Assembly (NCBI RefSeq): GCF_030005555.1
Contig: NZ_JASCQG010000013.1
Location: forward strand, 48,337 to 112,336
Source of the DNA: Empedobacter sedimenti
GTDB lineage: Bacteria > Bacteroidota > Bacteroidia > Flavobacteriales > Weeksellaceae
Direction of reading: 5' to 3'
DNA length: 64,000 nucleotides
Positions 53,273 to 61,404 of this stretch are shown piece by piece. Below the pieces are notes generated by a model. That model ran no database searches. It was not told the origin of the DNA and saw only the letters and a list, made by a program, of their open reading frames with translations. Both the position numbers and the translations under genes were made by a program. Each line of letters opens with the position of its first letter. The stretch's first letter is position 1.

Positions 53273-54295
53273 ATGTTGTATTTAGATTTTTCTCAACCTA
53301 ATTTTGATGTTAATTCTATTCAAACTATCAATGAGTTTGAAGAATCTGTAAAAGATTTTTTAGTTGAATGGTTTTCTGATTCTGAAATTATGATTGCGCA
53401 TACTTCGGGTTCTACTGGAACTCCGAAAGAGATTATTTTGACCAAAGAAAATATGCGTAAAAGTGCTAATATGACGGGAAAATATTTGCAATTAAAGAAA
53501 GGGAATTCGGCTTTATTGGTGATGCCTGTTACTTATATTGCTGGAAAATTGATGTTGGTTCGTGCAGTAGAAATTGGTTTGAAATTGATTTGTATGCAAC
53601 CAACTTCTCATATTTCTCTGGATGAAATTAATCGTGGAATTTCACAAGACTTTACTTCGATTGATTTTGTTGCGTTAACACCTATGCAAGTCGAAAATTC
53701 GTTAAATTTTGTTTCGAAGTGTCAAAAGTTAATCATTGGAGGGGCGCCACTTTCGGAGAAAGTAAAACAAGAATTGTTTGCTTTTGAGAACGAAGTTTAC
53801 GAAACGTATGCGATGACCGAAACAATTACGCATATTGCTTTTAAGCAAGTTGCAAATCAAAAATTTCCTAATGCAGAACAAGTTTTTGAAGCGTTTGATG
53901 AGGTGAAAATTTCACGAGACGACCGAGGTTGTTTGGTGATTGATACACCTTACGATGATTTACAAGTTGTAACAAACGATATAGTAGAATTACTTGATGA
54001 GCGAAAATTTAATTGGATTGGACGAGCTGACAATGTGATAAACTCGGGAGGAATCAAACTTTTTCCCGAACAAATAGAAAATAAGCTGAAACCTTTCATC
54101 ACATCTGATTTTTATATTACCTCAAAAACAGATGAATTATTAGGTCAGAAATTAATTTTAGTTGTAGAAGGAGAGGAGAGGAGCTTGGATTTTTCTTCCG
54201 CGGATTTATCCAAATATCAAGTTCCGAAAGAAATAATTTTTATCGAAAAATTTCCTCGAACGGAAAGTGGTAAAATAAAAAGACAGCAGTTTTAA
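53273..54295 (+). CDS. menE: o-Succinylbenzoate-CoA ligase
   Basis: A 340-aa AMP-binding enzyme, shorter than the usual 450-500 residues, as is common for MenE in Bacteroidetes. The P-loop-like HTSGSTGTPKEIIL is near 44-57, YAMTETITH is the adenylate motif, and the C-terminal lysine lies in PRTESGKIKRQQF. It activates o-succinylbenzoate for menaquinone synthesis; the neighbouring menC supports this over other acyl-CoA ligases. Confidence 0.9.
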   Translation: MLYLDFSQPNFDVNSIQTINEFEESVKDFLVEWFSDSEIMIAHTSGSTGTPKEIILTKENMRKSANMTGKYLQLKKGNSALLVMPVTYIAGKLMLVRAVEIGLKLICMQPTSHISLDEINRGISQDFTSIDFVALTPMQVENSLNFVSKCQKLIIGGAPLSEKVKQELFAFENEVYETYAMTETITHIAFKQVANQKFPNAEQVFEAFDEVKISRDDRGCLVIDTPYDDLQVVTNDIVELLDERKFNWIGRADNVINSGGIKLFPEQIENKLKPFITSDFYITSKTDELLGQKLILVVEGEERSLDFSSADLSKYQVPKEIIFIEKFPRTESGKIKRQQF

Positions 54296-54304
54296 AAATA
54301 GAAG

Positions 54305-54333
54305 AAATCATCAAGAAATTGATGATTTTTTTG
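54305..54333 (+). terminator. Terminator after menE
   Basis: A 10-bp stem (54305-54314 with 54319-54328) with loop GAAA, followed by a T-run. Confidence 0.88.
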
Positions 54334-54391
54334 TTGAATAAAACAAAACTGCTCAAAAAACCTTAATTTTAGCATTACTAAAACCAATACT

Positions 54392-55264
54392 GTGGATTAT
54401 AATAGATTATTTAATGACATATTTTTTCTAATTTTAGATGATCAAGTAGATGAAAATCAATATCCAATTTGGAAAAATTTTTCGTTTATTCATAATCCTA
54501 TTCAGCAATTAATCAAAGCGCAAGATTTACTTAATCAAATTTTGCATGAATTTCCGCGTGATAAAAAAGCGTTGTTTCTGAAAGGTGTTGTACAACGCAA
54601 TTTAAATTTTAACGAAGAATCAATTTTATATCTTTTAGAAGCAAAAAAAGAAGACGATTATTTGTTTGCTGCTAATTTTTACATTGCCGAATATTATATT
54701 CAGAAACTTAAATTTGAGGAGGCGTCAAAGTATTTGCAAGAATTGGAAATTGTTTTTCCAGAAAATAAACGCTTTTTGTTTCTTTCAGCTTTGGTCAATC
54801 TCGAATTATTTCATTTTGAAGAAGCGAAACGTTACCTTAATCTTTTGTATCAGATAGAAGAAGATAAATTTGTATTGGAAATTTTGAGTAAAAATCTACA
54901 AATTACAGAAGAAATTGTTTTGAATACTTCAAATCGTTTGGTTCTGAAGAATTTCAAGTTAAAAAGTTTTAATTATAATCTACAGCTTAAAACGAATTTG
55001 ATCGCTTTTTATAAAAACTTTGCAGATATTGGTGTTAATTTTAATGGTATAAATTGCTTTATTTCTGCATTGCTTTTAAAGCAATTAACACTTTATCCGA
55101 CTTTTGATCATCTTGAAACGTATAATGTACAAACCATTTTAGATTTTATAGATGTTGATAAAAAAACAGTTAAAATGAGATTAGAAGATATCGATTTTAG
55201 ACATGATTTTGTACAAAATTATAATGAATATTTAACGGTAGAAGCTTTATTAAAAGAGGATTAA
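54392..55264 (+). CDS. Helical-repeat (TPR-like) protein with GTG start
   Basis: A 290-aa soluble protein. Several consecutive helix pairs of about 34 residues (about 40-145) have TPR-like spacing (FLKGVVQRNLNFNEESILYL, NFYIAEYYIQKLKFEEASKYL, FLFLSALVNLELFHFEEAKRYL). The start at 54392 is a GTG; there is no in-frame ATG until near the C-terminus, so a GTG start is necessary. The function is unknown. A small gene of the same orientation follows 28 bases later. Confidence 0.7.
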   Translation: MDYNRLFNDIFFLILDDQVDENQYPIWKNFSFIHNPIQQLIKAQDLLNQILHEFPRDKKALFLKGVVQRNLNFNEESILYLLEAKKEDDYLFAANFYIAEYYIQKLKFEEASKYLQELEIVFPENKRFLFLSALVNLELFHFEEAKRYLNLLYQIEEDKFVLEILSKNLQITEEIVLNTSNRLVLKNFKLKSFNYNLQLKTNLIAFYKNFADIGVNFNGINCFISALLLKQLTLYPTFDHLETYNVQTILDFIDVDKKTVKMRLEDIDFRHDFVQNYNEYLTVEALLKED

Positions 55265-55270
55265 TTTCTT

Positions 55271-55278
55271 TATTTTTG
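55271..55278 (+). promoter_or_regulatory. -7 promoter element of the 126-aa gene
   Basis: TATTTTTG followed by C, an exact TAnnTTTGC match, 15 bases before the ATG. Confidence 0.5.
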
Positions 55279-55292
55279 CAAAAAATAATAGG

Positions 55293-55673
55293 ATGGAATT
55301 TGTACTAGATAAAGAAGATATTTTTGATAATGTTGAACTTTTTTTGGAAAGTTTGGAAATGGGAACGCCAGAAGAACAACAAAAATCGGTTCAGTTAATT
55401 AAAAAGTCTAAAACTTTTTTAGTGATTGATATTGATGAGGTTTTGGTATTTGTTCCGAGTAGTTTTGCGGGATGCAAAGATAATTCTATTCTAAATTTTA
55501 AAGGAAAATTAGTTGAGAATGAAACAAACCCTGTTCTTACTAAAATAATAGGTTCTACTCCGAAAATAGATAAAACATTAGATGAATCATTTTTAGATTT
55601 TTGTGACGAAATTGAAATTAGTCGTAATGATGTTGGTATTTCAAGAGATTATTGGATTATAAAATCAATGTAA
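55293..55673 (+). CDS. Small acidic protein, function unknown
   Basis: A 126-aa soluble, acidic protein without a signal peptide. The C-terminal end SRDYWIIKSM and the middle VPSSFAGCKDNSIL are the most distinctive parts. I recognise no domain. It has its own TAnnTTTGC element, so it is probably transcribed separately from the TPR-like gene. Confidence 0.6.
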   Translation: MEFVLDKEDIFDNVELFLESLEMGTPEEQQKSVQLIKKSKTFLVIDIDEVLVFVPSSFAGCKDNSILNFKGKLVENETNPVLTKIIGSTPKIDKTLDESFLDFCDEIEISRNDVGISRDYWIIKSM

Positions 55674-55678
55674 TAAAA

Positions 55679-55714
55679 AAATCCCTTCCGAATACTAAAT
55701 TCAAGAAAGGATTT
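55679..55714 (-). terminator. Terminator downstream of the 112-aa minus-strand gene
   Basis: Read on the minus strand, AAATCCTTT and AAGGGATTT pair with one mismatch, and a T-run follows. Confidence 0.65.
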
Positions 55715-55742
55715 AACTAACCAACCTATGTAAAAACCTATT

Positions 55743-56081
55743 TTATTCTATGGCGTTTAATTCTAATTTATTGATAGAATTAATACCAGATAATGTACTA
55801 TTTATTTCGCAATATAATAATCCGCTTCCTCCACCAAAGTGATGAATTTCGTGGATTTCAGGATAATTAACATTCATCCATTTTTCAAGATTATCTAACT
55901 CTCTTTTTCCAATTCCACTGCTATACAGTAAAATCTGAATTGGTTTAGATTCTAAAACCGATTGTAACTCTCTTTCTGTGCTGCTGCAAAATGCTTTCCA
56001 CATTTCGTTTTTATTAATCACACGTTCTAGTGTATCAACAATTTCTTTATTTTTTCCAAATACGGCTATATTAACTTGCAT
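55743..56081 (-). CDS. Small conserved protein, response-regulator-like fold possible
   Basis: A 112-aa soluble protein. The N-terminal MQVNIAVFGKNKEIVDTLERVIN and the central PIQILLYSSGIGKRELDNLEKWM have the alternating strand-helix pattern of a receiver-like alpha/beta fold, but the phosphoacceptor aspartate is not evident. The function is unknown. It is a single gene on the minus strand. Confidence 0.6.
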   Translation of the reverse strand: MQVNIAVFGKNKEIVDTLERVINKNEMWKAFCSSTERELQSVLESKPIQILLYSSGIGKRELDNLEKWMNVNYPEIHEIHHFGGGSGLLYCEINSTLSGINSINKLELNAIE

Positions 56082-56196
56082 AATTCATCTCTTTGTTTTA
56101 CAAATTAAGGGCAGATTTGTAAGAATAAAATTGATTTATGTTAAGAAAATTCCTTTTAAGTAATTGAATTAAAGAAAGGTATGTTTTTTTATAATG

Positions 56197-56220
56197 AAAG
56201 CCGCTTTTAGAAACGGCTTT
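56197..56220. terminator. Hairpin downstream of the TPR protein gene
   Basis: AAAGCCG and CGGCTTT pair around a 10-base loop. A T-run follows only on the plus strand, so its value as a terminator for the minus-strand gene is doubtful. Confidence 0.45.
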
Positions 56221-56225
56221 TTATA

Positions 56226-56984
56226 TTAATTCTGGATTTGTTGATTAAAAAATGCTAAGCGCTCCGCTGCCAGATGAAATTCAGGATTTAGTTGCAAAGC
56301 TTTCTTATATTCTTCAATAGCTTCAGGTTGTTTTTCTAATTTTTCAAGAATAGCACCTCTGTTGTAATACGATAAGAAATGGTTCGGATTAAGTTCAATC
56401 GATTGATTGAAATCTTCTAAAGCCTTTTCTAGATTGCCAATCACAAAATATGTATTTGCTCTATTATAGTATGATAAGAAATGAGGTTTCACTTCAATAA
56501 CCTTTGTATAATCAGCTATCGCTTTATCAAATTCTTTTAGTTGATCATAACAAAATGCACGATTATGGTAACACGATTCGTAATCAGGATTAATCTCTAA
56601 CGCTTTATTGAAATTAGCAATTGCATCATCATACTTGTTCAAGTTCATTAAAACATATCCTTTTTGATGATATGCTACAAAACTTTCAGGATCAATCTCG
56701 ATGACTTTGTCAAAATTTTCTGCTGCTTTTGTTGGATTATATTGATTAAAATTTGCCATTCCTCTATAGAAATAGAAATTTGGGTTTTTAGGATCCAAAT
56801 CAATTGCTTTATCAAAATCTTTGATTGCATCTGTATTTTGTTTCATATAATATTGGCTCAATCCACGTCCAAAATATGAATTTGCTACCTCTATTTGTCG
56901 CTTAATCGATAATGTAAAATAATCGATCGCTTTTCTATACTGACCTTTGTGGAGATATCTACTCCCATCTTCATAAAAACTCAT
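56226..56984 (-). CDS. Tetratricopeptide-repeat protein
   Basis: A 252-aa protein made almost entirely of about seven TPR units of 34 residues. Repeats such as AIDYFTLSIKRQ, AIKDFDKAIDLDPKNPNFYFYRG, AIANFNKALEINPDYESCYHNRA and ALEDFNQSIELNPNHFLSYYNRG are nearly regular. There is no signal peptide, so it is cytoplasmic. It will bind a partner protein; which one is not visible. Confidence 0.9.
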   Translation of the reverse strand: MSFYEDGSRYLHKGQYRKAIDYFTLSIKRQIEVANSYFGRGLSQYYMKQNTDAIKDFDKAIDLDPKNPNFYFYRGMANFNQYNPTKAAENFDKVIEIDPESFVAYHQKGYVLMNLNKYDDAIANFNKALEINPDYESCYHNRAFCYDQLKEFDKAIADYTKVIEVKPHFLSYYNRANTYFVIGNLEKALEDFNQSIELNPNHFLSYYNRGAILEKLEKQPEAIEEYKKALQLNPEFHLAAERLAFFNQQIQN

Positions 56985-57061
56985 ACTTCAATATTACAAC
57001 AAACTCTTGAAATTTTGAATAAAAAATGCAGAAAACTCTATCTTTACCAAAACAACAAGTG

Positions 57062-57460
57062 ATGAAAATAGAACATTTAGGTATTGCTGTAAAGGATTTG
57101 GGTATTTCGAATGATTTGTTTACTAAATTATTGGGTAAATCGCCTTATAAAGAAGAGTCTGTAGATTCTGAAGGAGTTAAAACATCATTTTTTGAAGTAG
57201 GAGATTCAAAGATTGAGTTGGTTGGTTCTGAAAAAAATGATAGTGCAATTGAAAAATATTTAGAAAAAAATAGAGAAGGTATACATCATATTGCTTTTGG
57301 TGTAGAAAGTATAGAGAAAGAAATTGAACGTCTTAAGAATGAGGGGTTTATTTTTATTAATGAAACACCAAAATTAGGAGCAGATAATAAACGTGTGGTT
57401 TTTTTACACCCAAAATCTACGAATGGTGTATTGGTAGAGCTTTGTGAAGATGTAAAATAA
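57062..57460 (+). CDS. mce: Methylmalonyl-CoA epimerase
   Basis: About 132 residues, a glyoxalase-fold enzyme. MKIEHLGIAVKDLGISNDLFTKLLG begins the first module, with the metal-binding histidine H5; EGIHHIAFGVESIEKEIERL contains the second histidine, and LVELCED the C-terminal glutamate. It converts (S)- to (R)-methylmalonyl-CoA in propionate metabolism. An ATG at 57026 exists, but the family start is at 57062 and a TATCTTTA promoter-like element lies between. Confidence 0.92.
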   Translation: MKIEHLGIAVKDLGISNDLFTKLLGKSPYKEESVDSEGVKTSFFEVGDSKIELVGSEKNDSAIEKYLEKNREGIHHIAFGVESIEKEIERLKNEGFIFINETPKLGADNKRVVFLHPKSTNGVLVELCEDVK

Positions 57461-57549
57461 TTTTGATAATTAAAAAATAAGCTTTAATATTGCACTCGAA
57501 TTAAGCGATAAACCTCAGCTATGAGGAGTAATTTTAAGCTATAAATTCA

Positions 57550-57623
57550 GGTCCTATAACTCAGCTGGTTAGAGTAGCTGACTCATAATCAGCAAGTCCT
57601 TGGTTCGAGCCCAAGTGGGACCA
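57550..57623 (+). tRNA. tRNA with anticodon CAT (Met elongator or Ile2)
   Basis: A 74-base cloverleaf. The seven-bp acceptor stem is GGTCCTA/TGGGACC, the D-arm ACTC/GAGT, the anticodon stem GCTGA/TCAGC around CTCATAA with the CAT anticodon at 57584-57586, and the T-arm CTTGG-TTCGAGC-CCAAG. The discriminator is A. The CCA end is not encoded. Sequence alone does not decide between elongator Met and the lysidine-modified Ile2. Confidence 0.93.
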
Positions 57624-57630
57624 CAGATAT

Positions 57631-57670
57631 AAACCTCAATCATCTTATTATTAAGTGTTTGAGGTTTTTT
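57631..57670 (+). terminator. Terminator after the tRNA
   Basis: AAACCTCAA (57631-57639) and TTGAGGTTT (57659-57667) pair, followed by a T-run. Confidence 0.8.
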
Positions 57671-57679
57671 TATTTAATA

Positions 57680-57700
57680 AACTCCCCTAATAACTCCCCT
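57680..57700. repeat. Tandem AACTCCCCT just beyond the tRNA
   Basis: Two copies of AACTCCCCT, 12 bp apart, at the left end of the AT-rich island. They stand out in an otherwise C-poor sequence and could belong to an attachment region, but no second copy of the tRNA end is visible in the window. Confidence 0.4.
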
Positions 57701-57752
57701 GAATTGATTTTTTTGTATTTAAAGTGTAGTATAATTATCTTTAATTTATAAT

Positions 57753-59033
57753 ATGTTAAATATGTATAAAGATATTAATCCAAAAATATTAATTATAGAT
57801 TTTATTTGTTTTTGTTATCTACAAACTAATAATTCAAATTTAAAGAAAATACCCTTTGGAATAAAAAGACCAAAAGAAATTAATTTTAAAGCTAATTTAA
57901 ATAATTATAAAAATCTATTAGAGAAAATAGTTATAGATAAGCCTGCAATTTTTAGCAATTTCGATTTTGAAGCCTTTAAAAATAATAGAACTTTTATTAA
58001 TGATTATCTGACCTATTACGAAATATCTATTAAAGAATTAATAGAAAATAATAATTTGAATAATTTTTTAGGAATTGAAGAAAATGTGTTTATATCTTTT
58101 CAAAATACAGATTCTTTTAAAATTTTATTAAAAAATTACATTGATATATCAACTTACATAAAATCTGTTTTTCCTGTAGGATTTATAACATCACTTTTTT
58201 ATATAAAAGTCAATAAAGCACTTATTGTTAGAGATTTATTAAATAACTTTTATGCAGAATTGCAAAATAGTAATGAGTTTTTTGAAGATTTTACTGATGA
58301 TTTATATGAATTTAAAAAAAAGGAAATTATTAAGGATTTAAGTGACGCTATTTCAAAGAAAAAATTTCAATACTTTGGAGAGGTAATATATCTTGATAAT
58401 AGAATAAACTTTAAAATTAATATAGAAAAATCATTTAATTATTGGGTAGGGCTTTTTAATCGCTTGAGCTTTTTGATTTTTCCTTATAATTCAAATGTTT
58501 ATGAAGAGATTTCTTATTTAAAACTTAAGATCTTAGAAGATATCCAGAATGGTAATAATCTAAAAAGAAATGAGACTACTAAAAATTTATTAAAAGAATT
58601 AAATTCATTTAAACAAGATAATTATAAATTATTAAATCATTTACGTGGGTATTTTAATAATGAAGAAATTGACATTATCATTAATTGTTTAACAGGAAAC
58701 AAATATGAAGAATTAGGTATTCAATTTATTGATTTATCAAACAAAGATTTATTAAAACCTGATTTATTTAAATATTTGTATTTCTTTCAAATTCTGTCGT
58801 TTTATAATGAGGAGGATATAATTAAGTTCAATTTTACAAAATCAAAGGGATTTCAAAATTTGAATGAGAAATTTAATTTTAACTGGACTGATTGTAATGA
58901 ATTGCAAAAACTTTATAAAGGATGTAATAACCAGAATAATACTAAGAATTATCCATTTAAAAAAATGAATGTATTTATAGATAACTTAAAAAGAATTGGA
59001 TTTAAATCAGTAGATTTTAATTATCCTAAATAA
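57753..59033 (+). CDS. Island protein of 426 residues, function unknown
   Basis: A 426-aa (or 423 from the ATG at 57762) soluble protein rich in Asn, Lys, Ile and Phe, with base use clearly more AT-rich than the core genes to the left. Long helices dominate, for example LLKNYIDISTYIKSVFPVGFI and KLKILEDIQNGNNLKRNETTKNLLKEL. There is no signal peptide or clear membrane segment. I recognise no domain. It is the first gene after the tRNA. Confidence 0.6.
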   Translation: MLNMYKDINPKILIIDFICFCYLQTNNSNLKKIPFGIKRPKEINFKANLNNYKNLLEKIVIDKPAIFSNFDFEAFKNNRTFINDYLTYYEISIKELIENNNLNNFLGIEENVFISFQNTDSFKILLKNYIDISTYIKSVFPVGFITSLFYIKVNKALIVRDLLNNFYAELQNSNEFFEDFTDDLYEFKKKEIIKDLSDAISKKKFQYFGEVIYLDNRINFKINIEKSFNYWVGLFNRLSFLIFPYNSNVYEEISYLKLKILEDIQNGNNLKRNETTKNLLKELNSFKQDNYKLLNHLRGYFNNEEIDIIINCLTGNKYEELGIQFIDLSNKDLLKPDLFKYLYFFQILSFYNEEDIIKFNFTKSKGFQNLNEKFNFNWTDCNELQKLYKGCNNQNNTKNYPFKKMNVFIDNLKRIGFKSVDFNYPK

Positions 59034-59368
59034 ATCCCTTAAATCCCTAAATAGATCCCTTCAATTCCTGCATAGTATTTGTTTCTTTAGTAGAAAATGA
59101 TTTATATGGAGCAAATTAAAAGAAAAACTATTAATTTATTATTTGATAGTAGTTAAGAGATAAAGCTAAAATATTAAGGTCTTTAGTTTTAATAAACAAT
59201 ATGTGATATAATGTAATAATAATTTTTTTTACAATGTATCATTTTGTTATTTATAAAGAACCTTTATTTAACAACTAATCAAGTTAGTCTTCTTTTTAAG
59301 AAGGAACTAATAATTTAATAAATTAATGAACAATAAATTCGCTATAGTACAACTATAGTAAGTAAACT
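59034..59368. other. Non-coding stretch before the small HTH gene
   Basis: No gene seen. It contains three ATCCCT units (59034-59060), a bulged hairpin at 59284-59310 (CTTCTT/AAGAAG plus TTAGT/ACTAA), and tandem CTATAGTA octamers at 59342-59349 and 59353-59360, spaced 11 bp, immediately before the HTH gene. Confidence 0.5.
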
Positions 59369-59539
59369 ATGAAAGAAAATGTATTATTATCAATGGAAGA
59401 AGTGCGTGATGTTTTTAAAGTTACTCGAAAAACGTTATATTCTTGGAATGAAAAGGAGTATTTAAAATTTTTTAAATTGGGAGGTAGAAATTATTATAAA
59501 ACAGAAGATATAAATAATATTATTAACCAATTTAATTAA
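59369..59539 (+). CDS. Small excisionase-like helix-turn-helix protein
   Basis: A 56-aa protein. LLSMEEVRDVFKVTRKTLYSW is a MerR/HTH_17-type helix-turn-helix, and FKLGGRNYYKTEDINNII is the typical wing and tail of excisionase-like proteins. Such proteins control excision or plasmid copy number, or act as small regulators of mobile elements. Two CTATAGTA octamers in tandem lie directly upstream. No integrase is visible in this window. Confidence 0.8.
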   Translation: MKENVLLSMEEVRDVFKVTRKTLYSWNEKEYLKFFKLGGRNYYKTEDINNIINQFN

Positions 59540-59866
59540 CTAAAAACCAATAATACACACAGAAATAAAAGAAAATAAAAATTGTGTTGAAGCATAGATG
59601 GGTATATCCAATTGCTTGTATTTAAATTGATTATAGATTCAATTTATTTTCTTTTATAAATGTATTATTCATAGAGGTGCTTTAGTTACTTGAATATAGT
59701 AATTACTTACTCAGTTATTCTATATTATTTTTGAGGATTTTTTTTCTCAAATCAAAGCTGTTATTTCTTAATAGCTATTTTTTTACCTACACTTTTTAAA
59801 GTAAAACAAGAATAGACATAGGTTTCCTATTGTGTAGGGGGATTGCTATGTTTAAAAAACACAAAT
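59540..59866. other. Non-coding stretch before the polymerase-like gene
   Basis: No gene seen in 327 bases of very AT-rich DNA. Its right-hand part holds the foldable segment at 59786-59838. The left part contains a TATAGTAATTACTTACTCAG stretch of imperfect symmetry. It could be a leader, an origin or a small RNA gene. Confidence 0.5.
59786..59838 (+). ncRNA. Possible structured RNA or origin-like fold before the polymerase-like gene
   Basis: CCTACAC (59786-59792) and GTGTAGG (59832-59838) can pair in seven base pairs, enclosing ATAGG-TTT-CCTAT (59818-59830) and a weak CTTT/AAAG hairpin. The result is a small multibranched fold ending 28 bases before the ATG at 59867. Whether it acts as RNA, as operator DNA or as an origin is unknown. 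Confidence 0.4.
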
Positions 59867-61366
59867 ATGAAAAAAATAAAAAAAATTAATGGGAGATATT
59901 CTCCTAAACATGGTTGGAAAATGGTTATTTCTAAAATGATATATGATTATGTTATTAGCTATAAAAACATATTTCCTGAAAATTTAAAATGGGATGAGTT
60001 GTTATATATCATTAGTAGAATGGAGTATAAAATTTTTTCTAAAAAATATAGAAATTTAATAGATGATTATATTCCTTTTCCATCTGCTGAATTAAAGAGT
60101 TATAAAAGTGATTATAAAAAGTATTTGGATTTTCTTTTGCGAATAGGAGTATTAGATAAGGAGAATTACTCAACAACTCAGCAACGATGCACAAAATATA
60201 AATTTGAACATAAAAAGATTTATTCGTTAGGCTATAGGACTTTTGATATTAAAAATCTTGAAATTAAAAGAAGTATTAAACAACCAAAAAATGATTGTTT
60301 TTTACAAGGTTATAAAGATAAAGATGTTGAGCATTTGACAAAATGGTTTAATGATGATTTGCAATTTGACGAAAAAAAATATTTGCAATTATTGCCATCC
60401 ATATTGACAAAAAAAGAAAAAATGTATAATAAAAATGATGATGATTCAGTTAAAAGAAGAAAATACTTAAGAATTCAAAGTTATCATAGGAGTGCTGGGG
60501 AATTAACACATCAAAACTTTAGAATGTCGCGAAATAAAAATTCTGATAATAGATTTCATACTAACTTGACGAATTTGTCTAAAAAATTAAGACAATTTGT
60601 AAAATATAAAGGAGAAACATTATATAGCTTGGACATAAAAAATTCACAACCATTTTTCATAACAGCATTAATAGAAGGATTAATAAATAATAATAGGAAT
60701 ATAGAAAGAAATATAAATAAAGTATATGGAAATAATAATAATGGTATAATCTCGACAATATCTTCTACATTCCTTTCTGACAAAGGGTTTCAAGAAGAGT
60801 TCGAAACGCTAAAAAAATGGACAACAGAAGGTGTTTTTTATAATGAAGTTATAGGGATTTATAACCTTCAAAAAGGAAATAATGGTAAGTATAAAATTAA
60901 AGTTTATATAGAAAATAAAAATACAAAGATAACAAAGGATTTTGAGTCAATTAGAGAGGCTTCTAAGGCACTTACTCTAAGATTACTGTATACACCTGCT
61001 AAAAAGAAAGATGAACACTATAAGGCGTTTAAAAGTAGGTTTCCCAAAATTTGTGATTTTTTTGTTTTCTTAAAAAATTATTCAGGCAGAAAAGATAGTT
61101 ATAAAAAATTCCCAAAACTTTTACAACATATAGAATCTGATTGTATTATTGATAATGTTACAAAGAAAATTGCTAAAAAATATCCTCATGCTCCTATATT
61201 TACTATTCATGATTCTGTTGTTACAACTGAAGAATATATTGATGAATTTCAAGATTTGATGTATAGCTATATATCCGAATATACGTATGGTTTAGCACCA
61301 AAATTAAGTAAAGAATGTTGGTGTGCAGATGACGAAATTACTTACCCTTATTTAGAAGCTGCATAG
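59867..61366 (+). CDS. Compact family A/T7-like single-subunit polymerase-like protein
   Basis: About 499 residues. The motifs of the polymerase A palm and fingers appear in order. R229-FHTNLTNL corresponds to the GRLSS...PNLQNIP region. Motif A is LYSLDIKNSQPFF with D256. Motif B has the exact spacing R363-x3-K367-x3-L371-x3-Y375. Motif C is TIHDSVV with H448-D449-S450. The spacing of motif B is the same in E. coli Pol I and T7 RNA polymerase. The position equal to Pol I Phe762 is leucine, and motif C reads HDS as in T7-like RNA polymerases rather than HDE. No exonuclease domain is apparent; the N-terminal 220 residues are unrecognised. The ATG at 59867 is chosen as the first in frame. Probably it replicates a mobile element, but this is inference. 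Confidence 0.72.
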   Translation: MKKIKKINGRYSPKHGWKMVISKMIYDYVISYKNIFPENLKWDELLYIISRMEYKIFSKKYRNLIDDYIPFPSAELKSYKSDYKKYLDFLLRIGVLDKENYSTTQQRCTKYKFEHKKIYSLGYRTFDIKNLEIKRSIKQPKNDCFLQGYKDKDVEHLTKWFNDDLQFDEKKYLQLLPSILTKKEKMYNKNDDDSVKRRKYLRIQSYHRSAGELTHQNFRMSRNKNSDNRFHTNLTNLSKKLRQFVKYKGETLYSLDIKNSQPFFITALIEGLINNNRNIERNINKVYGNNNNGIISTISSTFLSDKGFQEEFETLKKWTTEGVFYNEVIGIYNLQKGNNGKYKIKVYIENKNTKITKDFESIREASKALTLRLLYTPAKKKDEHYKAFKSRFPKICDFFVFLKNYSGRKDSYKKFPKLLQHIESDCIIDNVTKKIAKKYPHAPIFTIHDSVVTTEEYIDEFQDLMYSYISEYTYGLAPKLSKECWCADDEITYPYLEAA

Positions 61367-61372
61367 AATATG

Positions 61373-61403
61373 AAATCCTAACTGTTATAGTTGGGATTTT
61401 TTT
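61373..61403 (+). terminator. Terminator after the polymerase-like gene
   Basis: AAATCCTAACT (61373-61383) and AGTTGGGATTT (61389-61399) pair with one wobble, followed by a T-run. Confidence 0.85.
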
Positions 61404-61404
61404 A

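Noticed and set aside
54392..54394. Possible ATG start for the TPR-like protein
   Set aside because: There is no in-frame ATG near the N-terminus; the GTG at 54392 is the only reasonable start.
57680..57700. The AACTCCCCT pair as a proven attachment site
   Set aside because: No matching copy at another island boundary is inside the window, so it is only listed as a repeat.
59034..59866. CRISPR array or retron-type RNA in the gene-free parts of the island
   Set aside because: No regularly spaced repeats with unique spacers and no reverse transcriptase motif (xxDD) nearby; only short repeats and one small fold are seen.
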